NCBI GenBank assembly: GCA_030765045.1
Contig: CM060964.1
Coordinates: forward strand, 279,981,388-280,045,387
Source: Tenodera sinensis
Taxonomy: Eukaryota > Arthropoda > Insecta > Mantodea > Mantidae
Length of the DNA: 64,000 nucleotides
Reading direction: 5' to 3'
Both the position numbers and the translations under genes were made by a program. Of this stretch, positions 1 to 11,877 are shown one piece after another (the first letter of the stretch is position 1; each line of letters opens with the position of its first letter). Under the pieces are notes generated by a model. That model was not told the origin of the DNA and ran no database searches. It saw only the letters and a list, made by a program, of their open reading frames with translations.

Positions 1-2
1 TT

Positions 3-725
3 ACGTGTTCACATTTTTCCTTTTATCGTTCTGTTGGCAGAGACACAACAAATTATGATGGAGAAATAGAGGCTATATACATTGCTCTCCGACAATTATT
101 AAATCTTCCCTTAAATAAATTTAACAAGGCAGTAATTCTTTCAGATTCTAAAGCTGCAATTCAGGGAATATGTTCAAATACTACAAAGAAGTCAACAAAA
201 ATTAGAGAATGCTACAAAATGTTAACACAACTCCAAAAAGTTAATAAGACTGTTCATCTCCAATGGATTCCAGCACACTGTGGAGTCATGGGGAACGAAG
301 CTGCAGACTCACTTGCAAAGAAAGGCACAACAATAAAACAAAAGTCTAAATTCAATTTCTCATATTCCTCAATAAAACGCTTGATCATAAAAAATTTTTG
401 TCATTCATATCTACAAGAAATAGAAACAAATGCCAAAGATAAAAAATGGATTACACTACTTTCCAATCCAGATATAATCCCCCAGAGACCAAGGAAAACA
501 GCTGTTTCAGCCTTCCGACTATTGACAAATCATGACTGCTTGGCAAGTCATCTCTACAGAATAGGTATCTCAGCCTCACCAATATGTGTCCTGTGTAACG
601 ATCCAGCAGAAATGAACGAAGACCACTTGAAGACCTGTGAAGCATTAAGATCAGAAGAAACTACAGTTCAAAAGTATTGGAAAGCACGAATGCTAATGGC
701 TTCATTGCCAGATGCAAGGCACTAG
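3..725 (+). CDS. LINE ORF2 C-terminus: RNase H domain and Cys/His tail (5' end outside window)
   Basis: This is the last 240 residues of a non-LTR retrotransposon ORF2, open in frame from base 3 to the stop at 723-725. An RNase H domain is visible: DGE near residue 18, LSDSKAAI near residue 48 and IPAHCGVMGNEAAD near residue 95, which carry catalytic Glu, Asp and His/Asp positions. The first Asp (usually in YTDGS) lies upstream of the window. A CX2C...HX3C cluster (CVLC...HLKTC) near residues 200-218 matches the C-terminal zinc-knuckle-like motif of I/LOA-type LINEs. The stop is followed almost at once by AAAACAACAACA, which is the element's 3' end, so there is almost no 3' UTR. RNase H would remove RNA during target-primed reverse transcription. 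There are no internal stops, unlike the other LINE copies here. Confidence 0.85.
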   Translation, partial: TCSHFSFYRSVGRDTTNYDGEIEAIYIALRQLLNLPLNKFNKAVILSDSKAAIQGICSNTTKKSTKIRECYKMLTQLQKVNKTVHLQWIPAHCGVMGNEAADSLAKKGTTIKQKSKFNFSYSSIKRLIIKNFCHSYLQEIETNAKDKKWITLLSNPDIIPQRPRKTAVSAFRLLTNHDCLASHLYRIGISASPICVLCNDPAEMNEDHLKTCEALRSEETTVQKYWKARMLMASLPDARH

Positions 726-741
726 AAAACAACAACATATA

Positions 742-1889
742 AATACATACCCAAAATTCTAGCTTCCCAAAATGAAATGTATATTGTCTCAAATGGAAGG
801 TTATTTGCTTTATCTGTTTGGCCATGCAAAGAGAACATAATTTCAAAGCTTTAAGCGATTTGACTCGCTCCAAACCTACTGTATTCTCATATTCCTCTTG
901 CATCTATAACAAAATCAGCAGCAAGATAATTTCTGCAAATGTTTATCTCAACTAACGTAAGATCAAGGAATAAGAGTTTGTAAGAATAGTTAGTACAAGA
1001 GTAGAGAAAGTTCTGAGTGCAACACATCAGATTTTTTAGATGAGGAATATCATTTTTACTTTCTCTACTGGTAAGCAAAGGAAGTATTGTATTCCACCCA
1101 AAGATTCGATGTTGAGATTTCACTGGAAATATGTTTTGAGGCCTCCTGAATCCAAAAAAAAAAAAAGCATTTTGAGAAAAGGGTCCGTGTGTGTGTCTGT
1201 GGACAGCATAACTCAAATGAAAAGTGTGTTAAAAACCAAACTTTGGTATTTAAGTTTCTCTCAAGGATGTGACACAGATTTTGAATAAAATAGCCCCACC
1301 CTAAACTACCCTTTCCATGGAAAATTTTTTCGAACGTTTTGATTTTCTTGAAAACGGCTTAACAATTTTTATTAAAATGACATGTTTAAGATATTTTTAT
1401 GACAAATGAAATGTATATTTTGAATTTTCTGGCTATAGCTTATGAAGTCCTGTTTCCTCTGGATGACTTTTGAATAAGTCGTGAAGAGTAAGAGATAGAC
1501 AAAATCTTACTATACAAAAAATGTAGTTCTCGCTAAAACACACAATTTGTCTGAATAAATTTTGTTGTTGAGTGAACCATTTTGGAGATATTCCTTGTTA
1601 TGTCAGTTTCAGAAAACTTATCTTTTGTGAAATGTAACATTGTTCATTTTTTTATATGTTATGCATGCAAAGAGAATGGGATCTCAAAGATTTAAAAGAT
1701 TCGACTATCACTCAAAGCCTACAGTATTCTAATATGCATTCCCCTTGCATCTACAAGGAAATAAGGAATAAGATAATTTCTGTGAATGTTTATCCCAAGT
1801 AACACGAGGATATAGGAGTAAGAGTTTGTAAGAATGGTTAGTAAAAGAGTGGAGAAAGTCATGCAAGTGCAACACATCAGATTTTTTAT
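742..1889 (+). repeat. Dispersed repeat, about 850-bp unit, second unit partial
   Basis: No gene is visible. Segment 810-1037 is repeated in direct orientation at about 1660-1889; both end in CAACACATCAGATTTTTTA, so the repeat has a period near 850 bp. The same sequence recurs at about 30955-32205 and again at 34245-34365, there interrupted by a solo LTR and by a terminal-inverted-repeat element. Part of it (about 1240-1580) is also recognisable inside the 2.5-kb DNA elements (57840-58170 and, inverted, 13000-13330). It looks like an old mobile-element family, but I see no coding capacity and no clear termini. Confidence 0.5.
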
Positions 1890-2440
1890 ATATTGTGAAC
1901 AAAAGAGGAACAGGAACCGATCCTTGTGGTACCGCATGTTTATTTGCATTAAGTATGTGTTATTTAAATTATGTGGTATTCCCTGTGTATAATATTTTTC
2001 AATTTTATTTAGTAGAATATCACGATTCATACAATCAAACGCTTTGCGTAGGTCGAAGAATATCCAACTATTTTCTTCCTTTACAAGGCAGTCTGTAAGA
2101 TTTTATTTTGACTATTGCATCTTTCATAGATTTTCCTTTTTTAAAATAAAATTCTAGCTTGTTCAATATTTTATGTTTGGTCTAGGATGTGATTATATTT
2201 TTTTTAAAAAGCTGACATAAGGAATACTAATGTAATTGGTCAAGTTATCAATAAATTCCTTATCTCCCTTTTTAAACAATAGTATTACTATTGGTTGCTT
2301 TAAACAATCAGGAAATATTTCAGAATTTGATGCATTTATTAATTCTACTAAGGGTTCAAGCAAATTAGATGAGCATTTAAGTAGCATGGTGGATATCTCG
2401 TCATTGCCAACTGATTTTTTGTTTTTTAATTAATTTATAG
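1890..2440 (-). pseudogene. LINE reverse transcriptase relic (Jockey/CR1-like)
   Basis: Read on the - strand, this stretch carries several non-LTR reverse transcriptase blocks in order: IFPDCLKQPIVILLFKKGD (about 2270-2330), SWIFFDLRKAFDCMNRDILL (about 2010-2075) and, after a frameshift, VPQGSVPVPLLF (about 1893-1930). These correspond to the region before block A, to block A with its catalytic Asp, and to the VPQGS block. Stops and frameshifts break it, and the YADD block is missing because a dispersed repeat takes over at about 1889. It lacks the sequence features of the RNase H LINE elsewhere in the window and probably belongs to another clade. Confidence 0.65.
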
Positions 2441-4729
2441 TCGTTAGTGATTCATCTTTATTTGTGGTATATAAATTGAATTACTGATAACTTTGCAATC
2501 GTTGAGTGGAATTTTACTTTCTTCTTTGCCAATCAGGTTTTTTTATTTTGTTTACAAAACTTCTACTAAATAAGTTCCCTATCTCTATAGGATCTTTAAG
2601 TTTTTGCGCATATTTTATTTGTAAGTTGTCTCCTTGGCTTAGGTTTTTTCCACATTCTTTATTTACCTAATTCCAGGCAGTTTTATACTTTTGCATTTGG
2701 AAAAGCCATTATACCTGTGCAAAATTTTGTCCATGTCTACTTGGAAGTGACCATATTGCATAGTCTACAAAGCCCATCAAAATTTAGCCTAGGTTGGCAT
2801 GTGTATGAATGGGATGAGAGGGTCCCATGTCATTAGAGAAGTGTATTCCTGCCATCAATTTGGCATTTATAATACAGCATCTCTTTCTCTGTTTTTACAA
2901 ATTAACGCCACTCTAATAGCTTAGCTGCTATTTGTTTCCAGTAAGTAATTTTTTTAGGTGTTTGTAAGGTTTTTCTTTCCACATTTATGTTTGGGCTTTG
3001 TCATTTAGGAATAACTAAAATGTTCTTATTGGACTATGACAATGTATCTACTGAAGCTTTTATGTTCCATCTCTTACTTTCTGTATTCTGACAGTGTTTT
3101 TAGTCAATAGTGTGCAATGAACTCTGTCCAAGATGAATTATAAACTACTATAAATTTTTATTTGTATGAAAATGTCTGTTTTAGCAACATTTAAAATAAA
3201 AGGAACTCCTTATTCATAGCCGGAATCGTCATTTGCATTGGGTTAAGCCATCACAAGCACATTTGTTGGTTTTCAGAGACTTGTATAATGCATGGTACTC
3301 TTTTGGTGTGGCAAGATCACCAGTTTTTGCAAATCTTCGAATTTGCTTGGTCTATCACTTTATAGTTTTAGGGCAACTTCCTGAAGATAAGCTTATTTTT
3401 GAAAAATAATTTTGAGCTCCATTCTTTGGTACTGCAGCAAATGTTTCTCTATAGTATGTATTTTGGAATGATTGCTCAAAAAATAATTTAAAATCATGAA
3501 GCATTGTTTTTACAATAATTGAAGATTTGCTTTGGGAACTGCAAATTAGTTGTGCTCATCCTTCAGGACTGTAAACTGGAACATATTTCGATTTCCTCTC
3601 AATTTTGCATTGTACAGAATTTAATTCCATTTTGGTATGCTCAATCTCAAAGAATCTATGATAAATTGTTTCAGAAGGGAAATGCACATATCAGCAAGGA
3701 TAAATTCTTTTGCTGTTCTTCGTAACTGACATCATGCAAACTGCATATACATCAGGGTGTCATCACATAAGTGTAAATGCAAGAAGAAATTTCAGTAGTT
3801 TCCCTTTTCCCTTGGGTTTCATTCCAGACATAAGTTTACATTCTGCTTCCCCTATTCGTAAATTGTTGTACACAGCCCATTTCCATGGATGAAATACTTG
3901 ACTCTGCCTTTGGTGTATTTAAAATTGCTTTCAAGTCATAACTAAAAGAGGATTTTCTTTAAATCTTGTTGATAATTCATCTTCAGCCCTAAAGTCTCTT
4001 GCAAAAATTTTTTTCTATATAAAATTGTCATGCAGTGTTTTCCTCTTTCATATTTTTATAGACTTTTTTACAGGCATCTTTCTTTAGTTCAGTGTTATAT
4101 TCATTAAAAATTTGCCTATATTTCTCTAAACTTATTGCATTGCAATTTCTTTTAAAGCATTCTTCCAGACACATTCTGTGGGTAATGCATATGGAAGAAT
4201 TAAAGTATTTTTATATTTGGTTTCTTGCAATAATGTGACTACAGTTGGAAACGAGTTGTGTTTTCAGATAATTTCTTTCCCAAGTGCACCCACTTTGCAT
4301 AGTAATGTTTGAGGTACACATGAAGTAATGTCATTTGTACACTCTGCACAGCTAACAAATAATGGTTTGAAAATTTTGTTTTAGAGTGCTTCAAATTTGT
4401 TATTTTTGTTTGTCTATGTAGTTATTAATGTATTGTCTCTTCAATTGTAGGAAGATTTCAAAACTCTGCATTCAAATTTTCTGTCAATTTCATTGGCCAA
4501 AGTTGAACATTTATGCTTGAGTAAAACAAAAAAATTGAAGCGATTGACAGATATATTTGTAACAAAAGCGTCACTTATCTTGTGTTATAATTATAAATTC
4601 TTTGCAGAACTAGTTCAACAATACACTTATTGCATCCTCAACTTTTTTATTATGTGTAATGGTTACTACCACTAGGTGATAGGTCACTCATCACTTCATT
4701 ACCAACCACTGGGTGTAAAATTGTTGGCA
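2441..4729. other. No recognisable gene; AT-rich, possible decayed minus-strand coding DNA
   Basis: 2441-2700 probably continues the LINE relic on the - strand but is full of stops. About 3225-4250 reads as broken but protein-like segments on the - strand, switching frame several times. I could not match it to a family, and it could be a decayed element ORF or chance. No RNA gene, splice-bounded exon or terminal repeat was recognised. Confidence 0.3.
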
Positions 4730-5060
4730 GAATTGATTGGTGTTATTTCAAATTTCTTTACATGATCTTCATTCAAAATATTTTTCCCCATGATCAATGG
4801 GTCCATTTAAATGCTTCAATAATTTAACCTCCTGATTTATTTCATGATTAGATGACCAAAACTAATCTGCCACAGCTGATTTACCAATTTGTGTATATTT
4901 AATTTTTCTAAATGTTCTTTTATTGTGGTTTCCAAATGACATTTGATCTTACCAATGTCACAATCCAAACAATTAAATTTATAAAGTGACATTTTTTCAT
5001 ATTTTTATTTTCAGGAAATATTATGCCATGTTGTTTAAAGAGTTTTATGCCTTTTTTATT
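4730..5060 (-). pseudogene. Penelope-like element relic, GIY-YIG endonuclease end
   Basis: The - strand translation gives NCLDCDIGKIKCHLETTIKEH, preceded by KFN and followed by a block ending QISFGHLIMK. This aligns by eye with the GIY-YIG region at 63500-63720 (ECSDCNEVYIGKTKRNLEIR...KEH...FHFWTKNHD). The YI of YIG has been lost, and a frameshift and stops follow. A related relic lies at 24600-24905, also on the - strand. The mariner at 5222 lies just beyond its 5' side. It is a dead fragment of the C-terminal endonuclease domain. Confidence 0.5.
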
Positions 5061-5221
5061 AGCACAAGGATTATAAGTAATTTTCATCTTTTATTTTCTT
5101 GAGTAGATGTACTTCATACTTATAAAAAAACAGCTCTGAGGGTAACAAGCTGAACTGCCGTTTTTATATCTATAGTGATTAAGAATAGGCATTTTGGCTA
5201 ACATCTGGTCCCTAGTTATAA

Positions 5222-6551
5222 TACGAGGGCCGTTCAGAAAGTAACATCCGGTTGATTGCAAAAAGTTCACCAAGTTAAATAAAAATATTTTAATATATAC
5301 ATCTTACAACTACATCTTTGCACTATTTTTCTACATAGTCTCCATAACGATTGAGGCACTTATCGTATCTGTTCACAAGCTTTGAAATTCCTTCTGCATA
5401 AAAATCACCTGCTTGTGCCTGGAGCCAGCCTGTGACCGCATCTTTGAGCTCTTCGTCATCAAACCGCTGGGACCCGAGCCATTTCTTCATATGCATGAAG
5501 AGGTGATAATCGCTTGGCGCCAGATCTGAGCTGTAAGGTGGATGGTTGACAACGTCCCACTTGAAGGACTCAAGAAGGGCTGTTGTTCTGCGAGCAGAGT
5601 GAGGACGGGCGTTATCGTGCAAAAAACCGATTCTGGAAGTCAGCATACCACGGCGTTTGTTCTGTATAGCCCGTCATAATTTTTTTAGTGTTTCACAGTA
5701 CACGTCTTGATTAATGGTCGTCCCACGTTCCATGAATTCAACCAACAACACCCCTTTTGCATCCCAAAACACCGTTGCCATCAATTTTCGGGCAGAAAAA
5801 TCTTGTCGGGCTTTTATTGGTTTGGTAGGCGAATTTGAATGTGCCCACATATTTGATTGTTCTTTTGTCTCAGGGTTCACGTACTTAATCCAGGTTTCAT
5901 CCCCGGTCACGATTCTGTTCAACAATGGTTCACCTTCGTCCTCATAACGTGACAGAAAGTCTAATGCAGAGGCCATTCTTTGAGTTTTGTGGTGGTCGGT
6001 AAGAATTTTGGGCACCCATCGTGCACAGAACTTACGATAACCCAATCTTGCTGTCACTATCTCGTACAAGAGAGTCTTAGAAATCTGTGGAAAATCATTA
6101 GACAACTCCGACATTGTGAAACGTCGGTTTTCACGAACTTTTGCATCAACTGTCTGAACGAGTTCGTCCATCACCAATGATGGACTCCTCTCTTCATCAT
6201 GAACGTTTTCTCGTCCACTTTTAAATAAACGTACCCATTCACGGACCACTCCTTCACTCATAACTCTTGGTCCGTACACGGCACTAAGCTCACGATGAAT
6301 AGCTGCTGCAGAATATCCTTTGGCTGTAAAAAACCTTATAACAGCACGCACTTCACATTTGGCAGGGTTTTCTATTGCAGCACACATTTCAAACGGCCAC
6401 AAACACTAAACTAGCGCAGGTACGACGTTCACTTGACCATGGCTTGATGCCTACTGACCTGCTGAGTGCGTGAATGCACAGATGGCGTCGCTACTCCCCC
6501 CACTACCCGCACTGTGACCGATCGGAGGTTACTTTCTGAACGGCCTTCGTA
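5222..6551 (-). mobile_element. mariner transposon, nearly complete
   Basis: A 1.33-kb element bounded by 29-bp terminal inverted repeats at 5222-5250 and 6523-6551. They begin TACGA(G/A)GGCCGTTCAGAAA and differ at two positions. TA at each edge (5222-5223, 6550-6551) is the expected mariner target duplication. It carries a single - strand transposase gene broken only by one stop codon. High inverted-repeat identity and an almost open reading frame indicate a comparatively recent insertion. It is markedly more GC-rich than the surrounding DNA. Confidence 0.95.
5323..6402 (-). pseudogene. mariner transposase, one in-frame TGA
   Basis: DDE/D transposase that would cut and paste the surrounding mariner at TA sites. 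The frame runs from ATG at 6402 to the stop at 5323, 358 residues plus one internal TGA at 5674-5676; mariner transposases are about 345 residues. Residues 15-110 form the paired helix-turn-helix region (SAAAIHRELSAVYGP, then MSEGVVREWVRLFKSGR). Catalytic residues are present: Asp in VTGDETW, Asp in LHDNARPH, and Asp in SSDLAPSDYHLF, with 34 residues between the last two (DD34D). The linker WVPKILTDHHK resembles the WVPHELT motif of the family. The TGA falls between LKKL and RAIQNKRRGM, where a CGA arginine to TGA transition is the simplest cause. All catalytic residues survive, but the gene cannot make full-length enzyme without readthrough. Confidence 0.93.
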
Positions 6552-8775
6552 TCTTGTTAATGCTGGATTCACATATTTTGAACACCAGTAGGTAAATGTA
6601 ATAGCTGAGAGTGAGTCCCCAAATCAGGCTATTGTAGAAGCATGATTGCCAGCTAAATCAGTTTCATTCACAACTTGGAAATGAATCTATGGAGTAGTGC
6701 ATTCATTCATTCACTCACTGGAAGCAGTCCAGATCTATCAAAAACTATTATCCACCAACCGATTGGGGACAGATGCAAGGCAATCTAGCATAATGTTAAA
6801 TGCAACAACTTTCAATGATACTTCAAACATACTTTGATAGAGTATTGAGAGTATCAAGGTATTGAGGTCCCATCCCTAGTAATGTAGTTGAAAATTACAT
6901 TTTACATCATAATTGAAACTATCATATCTGGAAAGGTGGAGAGAGAGATAAACTTAAAGCTTTTTACTGGTTCTTTAAACCTAAAAATTAGGTTTAAAAT
7001 AGAGTATTTTTCATTTAAGACCTGAAATGCATCAAGAACACAAATTCAATTAGTTAAATCATACATGACAATTTACTTTTATTAACATTGATAAAAGATC
7101 TAATATGCTACATTGACATATCTATTATCTAACAATGACGTGTTTTAATTATAGCATTCATATAAAATGTTTCTTCTAACGTTGTTTCTCAAGATTTAGT
7201 TTTGCTTAGAAATGATTTCAGAATAAGCAAAAGGTGCTTATTTGCAAAATGCATAAGCTGTATTCAGATGTTTTCATAGAAGCAATCTTTTGCGCTGCAG
7301 AGAAAAAGATTGTCAGATCCCTATAAGCTGACTTGGAAATTTCATACTCTTTCCTTGATTTCATGAAGGGAATGATGACCACTAGTGTGGTTTGTCACTG
7401 AAATTGGGTTCACTAAACAAGTGTAACTTGTGTTTTATTGTAGGACTTTTAATTTCATCTTTTAAAATAGAAATTCTCATTTGTATTGTTTTATGTCCAC
7501 TATGCAGTCTAAATGAAGAAAGTGACTGCAGTCGTCTGAAAAATGTCCATAAGTTCTCAATATACAAAATGATTAGGAAAAATATTGTAGTATAAGAAGA
7601 CTAATGGCTTCTTCTTAAATGTCAGGTATTAGAAAATAATAGCTCTGTTTTAACATTCACTTTGTAATGTTTTAATTATTTAACCGTTTCCATTTTTGTT
7701 TCAGTTTTCACGTTTTATCCACAAGTTTGTGAGCGTTTTAGCCTTTAAAATTTGTCTATGGGCCCAAATGACCTAGCTGTCGACGGGCCCTTAAACTCCA
7801 CTCACTTGCTCCTCACTTAACAGAATGAGGATGGCTTCACAGGCTATTTCCAGAAAATTCAAGATATGCATTTTGTCATCTAAATATCTTGAACGTATGT
7901 AGCATCAAAGTCGTCACTTATTTTTGAGAAAACATGCTTCCATTTTCATTAAAAATTGTCATCCTGGAAAGGTGATGAACTTACTATCAGGTTTGGTATT
8001 TCACAAACTTTTGTTTTGACTTATGTTTAGATACACATACCCACACCTGCATATGTACACTGCTTTTCTGGGCAGGGGTTCATTGATCCCAAAACATGTA
8101 TTTCCGGTGAAATCTCTATCTAATTTTTGATGAAATAAAATACTTCCTCTTGCCTACCACAGGTAAGTAATAGAGAAAGTAAAAGGGAATTGAATTATGT
8201 TATTTAAGTGGTATTTCACTGGTTTAAATGGAACATTTGCATGCATTGTAAAATGCATGAAACTAAAAGCAAAAACAATTAAAAGTTGGAAAGGGTCATG
8301 TCATTTGTGGATGGATAGAGAAAGTCGTGGAAATGTTAAAATGTTAAAACATTAGATATATCCAGATATATCCAGAGTATTACTTATGAAAGACTCAACT
8401 TAGTGAAGCACTTGAGTCAAACTTTCACACAATCTAAATTTTATGGAATATGTTTGGAGTTGCCCTCATTGTTAGCTGTGTGTTGGTTGCTGGTGCCAGG
8501 TTGGATGCAGTCCCTATTTGATGACATTCAGTGTCCCTCTGGTGACAGTTGGCACAGATACCATCTAGCAGGCATCCCAATTTCGTACTGGTAGTTGACA
8601 TGCAGCTGTCAGTGAGGGTAAGGACCCTTGAAACTTGCTCGGTAAAATTTGTGGTAAGTGAAGTTTAGACAGTATGAACGTTCAACTCAAGCTTGTGTGA
8701 ATTAGATTTCATTTGATTTGTTGTAATTATAAATGAGTAAGCATGAATTGCAAGTTAGTGGTTTTTCTTTCTCAG
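6552..8775. other. No recognised gene; probably intron or 5' part of the host gene
   Basis: AT-rich sequence without terminal repeats, long open frames or tRNA-like boxes. It lies immediately upstream of the first recognised host exon, so it may contain further exons that I could not identify. A short open frame at 8403-8594 was examined and not accepted as an exon. Confidence 0.4.
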
Positions 8776-8872
8776 CATCAAACACGGGTTGCTTTCTGAA
8801 AGACGTTGGTGCCTTGCAGTATGCTGAACATGCATGGGCAAGAACAAAGTTGTATTCCAATCAATCTTACAA
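8776..8872 (+). CDS. Host gene exon (TMEM214-like), first of three seen
   Basis: Acceptor TTTCTTTCTCAG ends at 8775 and donor GTAAGT starts at 8873. The only open frame uses the first two bases to finish a codon, then reads SNTGCFLKDVGALQYAEHAW and continues to NQSYK with two bases left over, so the intron is phase 2. The first base of the exon at 23972 completes that lysine codon. The sequence resembles, from memory, the region just after the membrane segment of TMEM214, an ER membrane protein linked to ER-stress signalling. The family assignment is inference; the splice logic is visible directly. Confidence 0.6.
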
Positions 8873-9979
8873 GTAAGTAGAGATTGTCATTAGTTTTATG
8901 ACTAAGGTAATAAGGTAATGCTTTTTATAAATAATGCTAGGTAGGTACTATTAAGTTTCGCTATATTAAGTACTGATGTGTCAATGATGTTTCTTTTGGT
9001 TACTTATTAATTTACATATGTAATTTGTGATGTGCCACGTGTTAACTGCTATGTAGTTTACCACTTAGACTTACACCAGTTTTTTTCAGTATGTTTTGTT
9101 TCATTAATAAAATTTCAGTATTTTAAGGAAGTAAACACATGTTAATGCACATATTTAATTTATGTAGTCCAAAAGGACAGGAGTATTTGAGATACTACTG
9201 ATTTGGTATTTTAACTTGGGTTCACTTGCCTCCATTGTCATCAGCCATAGACTCCTGTATTAACCATCAGGGATAATGCCAACCACCTGATGAATGGTGC
9301 AATCAATCCACTAGGAACTGAGGATGAGTGAATAGCTCCTGAAACCTGTTTTCCCTTATTAAATGAGTGATAGTGTCAAATGGCTCAATTAACTAAATTG
9401 CAACTGCACATCGCTGTTAGAAAGTCCGATACAATCTTATTTTTAAGTTAAATTGTTAATGACATGTTAACCAACATAGGTTTTCGAAAATTGTTTTTGT
9501 GTTCAAAACATTTTGAAATTAGATTGAAAGTAGGATTGTTTTCAAAATGGTAACATACTTAAAACTGTTTAAAAACTCCATGAAAATGTTGTAAATGTAT
9601 GTGGTTTGAATTTGAACTAGGAAACTTATTCTAAATGGTGCAAGTCAAACGGCTTCAATCCCAGTGGCTTAGAGACACTAGTAAAATAGCAGTACAAGAA
9701 TATAACTGTGAAAGAAGTGTTGCATTCATCCAAAAAGTTTTAGATGAATACTGTAACAAATGAGAACACCAGTTGCTTTGGTTAACATGGCACTAACATT
9801 ATACTTAAGTCACTATTGCACAAACTCAGAGCAACACAATTACAACTGAACTGTCACTGCCAGATCACAACTCGCACTAAACAGGACTCGGCATGATTCA
9901 GTCACTGCCCACTGAACACTTTGTAAAAGTTTTAACTGCTTATCCTTCACTGGCCCCTGGGCACAAGTGAGCTCCTTTA
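8873..9979. other. Intron sequence, nothing recognised
   Basis: Start of the roughly 15.1-kb intron between the first two recognised exons. No coding, RNA or element signature was seen before the mariner relic that begins at about 9980. Confidence 0.5.
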
Positions 9980-11229
9980 TATGAGGGTGAGTCAAAGACT
10001 GAGATTTTTTTTTAACACAAAGTACACTAGTCTTGGTCCAGATTGGTTTGGTCTTTTTTGAAGTATTCTCCGTTGAGTTGAATGCACTTTGCCCAATGCT
10101 TCTGCCAGTCCTGGAACACGTGCTGGAAGCCATCTTTTGACATCTTTATAACTGCCTCAGCCTTCCTCACGACCACTTCCGAAGTAGCAAAACACATTCC
10201 CTTTACTGCGTTTTTCAGAGAGGGCCGAGTGTGGAGGATGCGGAAAACATTCAATGTTTCTGCGGGTCAAATACTGTGTAACAATGTTGGACACATGAGG
10301 GCAGGCATTGTCATGGTGCAGGTGATAACCAGAGGGATGTTTTCGTTGGATGTGTTTAGCAAGGACATCCAAAACAGACTTTTAATACTTGCCATTAACC
10401 ATTGTATGAGAAGGAACCTGATGTTGTTACACCACTCCACAGCAGTCAAAGAACGAAATGACCATTACTTTTCCTGCTGACCAAACAAACTTTTTTTTCT
10501 ATGGTGTCGGAGAATCGGGTAATTACCATTCTGAGGAGGCCTGTTTGCCTTCCGGGTGAAACCAGCTTTCATCACCTATAATGACTGAATTCAGGTATGC
10601 ATCCCCATGCAGCTCAACTAGACGTTAGTTCCATACACACTTCCACCCGCATCAACATCAGTTCAGGTGTCAATCTTGGCACCCACCTCACACAAAAACA
10701 CGTCTCATGTGTAAGTGATTATGCAGAATTGAAAAAACACTGCCATGGGGAATCTGTAACATGTCTACAAATCTGTCAATTATTTGTCTGTCTTCACGAA
10801 CAATGATGCCAGCTGCATTAATCATGGTTTTCTTTATTGCTGTTGCTGGAGCACCTGGCCCACCTTGCTTTGTTATTGAAACACGACCCTCCTTAAATTC
10901 CTTGAACTATCAGTGTTGTGAACTGTGGCAGACCACCACCATATGTCTCCTGCAACATTCTGTAAGCTTCTATGCCGGATTTCTGCAAACAAAAGCAAAA
11001 CTTCAATGCAATGTATTGTTCTTCCCATAACACCTCCATTTTCTCTGTAGGTGGCTGGTGAACTGAGCTACTTCATTTGTCCCCTGTGTGCAGACGCAAG
11101 CACAACCGAGCATGTACTTTGTCCACCAATGAGAGGTGATCCATTGGCATCATGCAACATTGTTTCCATGATGTGCCTTTGTTGTGCACGGTAATAAAAA
11201 AAACTATCTTTATTGACTCGCCCTTGTAT
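9980..11229 (-). mobile_element. Decayed mariner-like element
   Basis: Imperfect terminal inverted repeats: TATATGAGGGTGAGTCAAAG at the left against TATACAAGGGCGAGTCAATA read inward from the right (end near 11229), with TA at the edges. The - strand contains scattered transposase blocks: HHDNACPH with the second catalytic Asp and a downstream HPPHS block replacing the usual YSPDLAPSD (10157-10372), and a C-terminal block with FQDWQKHWAKCIQLNGEYF (10027-10254). These are in different frames with several stops. It is far older than the mariner at 5222 and belongs to a different subfamily. It sits within the first large host intron. Confidence 0.8.
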
Positions 11230-11877
11230 AGTGCCCACTCCAAGTTAGATCTTTCTTGAAATGAAACTTCTGGATACTAAATGGAACTCTCAAGTTGCAA
11301 TGCTGCCACACAGTGGTCATTGTGTTGGTCGGCTGTTATCCATCAGGGACAGGTATGACGCTGGGCTGTTGTACAACTATCCCCACCCCTAGCCATCGGC
11401 AACTGGTTTCATGGCTGCAGTGCCACAATAGATCTACCAGGTGGTAAAGATGGTGTTGGAATGTGTTATTGCCTTAGTCTCTGCAAATCTATCTCCTGGT
11501 AACCTCAATGTCATATTCTAAAATTTTTCAGCTTATGTGCAAACCTTAAAGTAGTTCATTTCTCCTCTTAATTCTAATTTCTTTTCCTTTTGCAACAAGC
11601 TTTGTCGATTGTAGAGTTACTTCTACTATCCACTCAACCTCATTTAAGTTATTAAATGGTAGAAATTTACTGCCTTGCAGCTTTCAGTGCAAACCAAATT
11701 ATCACCTACTTCATTTCTTGCAGTGCCTCACACCTTGATCTGACCTATCAAATTCTATGAAAAACTTCACATCGGTTTTACTTTTATTGCCTCATGCTTC
11801 CACAAGACCCTTAATAATAATATGAATTGCGCATAATGTGCAAAGAAGTTTCTTAGTCTCTACAGAATTGGACCAAT
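11230..11877. other. Intron sequence, nothing recognised
   Basis: No gene or element signature was found between the decayed mariner and copy A of the 2.5-kb element. The AAT target-site triplet of that element is at 11875-11877. Confidence 0.45.

Noticed and set aside
3225..4250. Identifiable host gene on the minus strand
   Set aside because: Protein-like fragments appear in shifting frames, but no splice sites separate them and I could not match them to any family.
8403..8594. Open frame with a hydrophobic stretch just upstream of the first host exon
   Set aside because: It could be the preceding membrane-segment exon, but no donor site leaves the single-base overhang needed by the exon at 8776, and the sequence does not continue into the expected family text.
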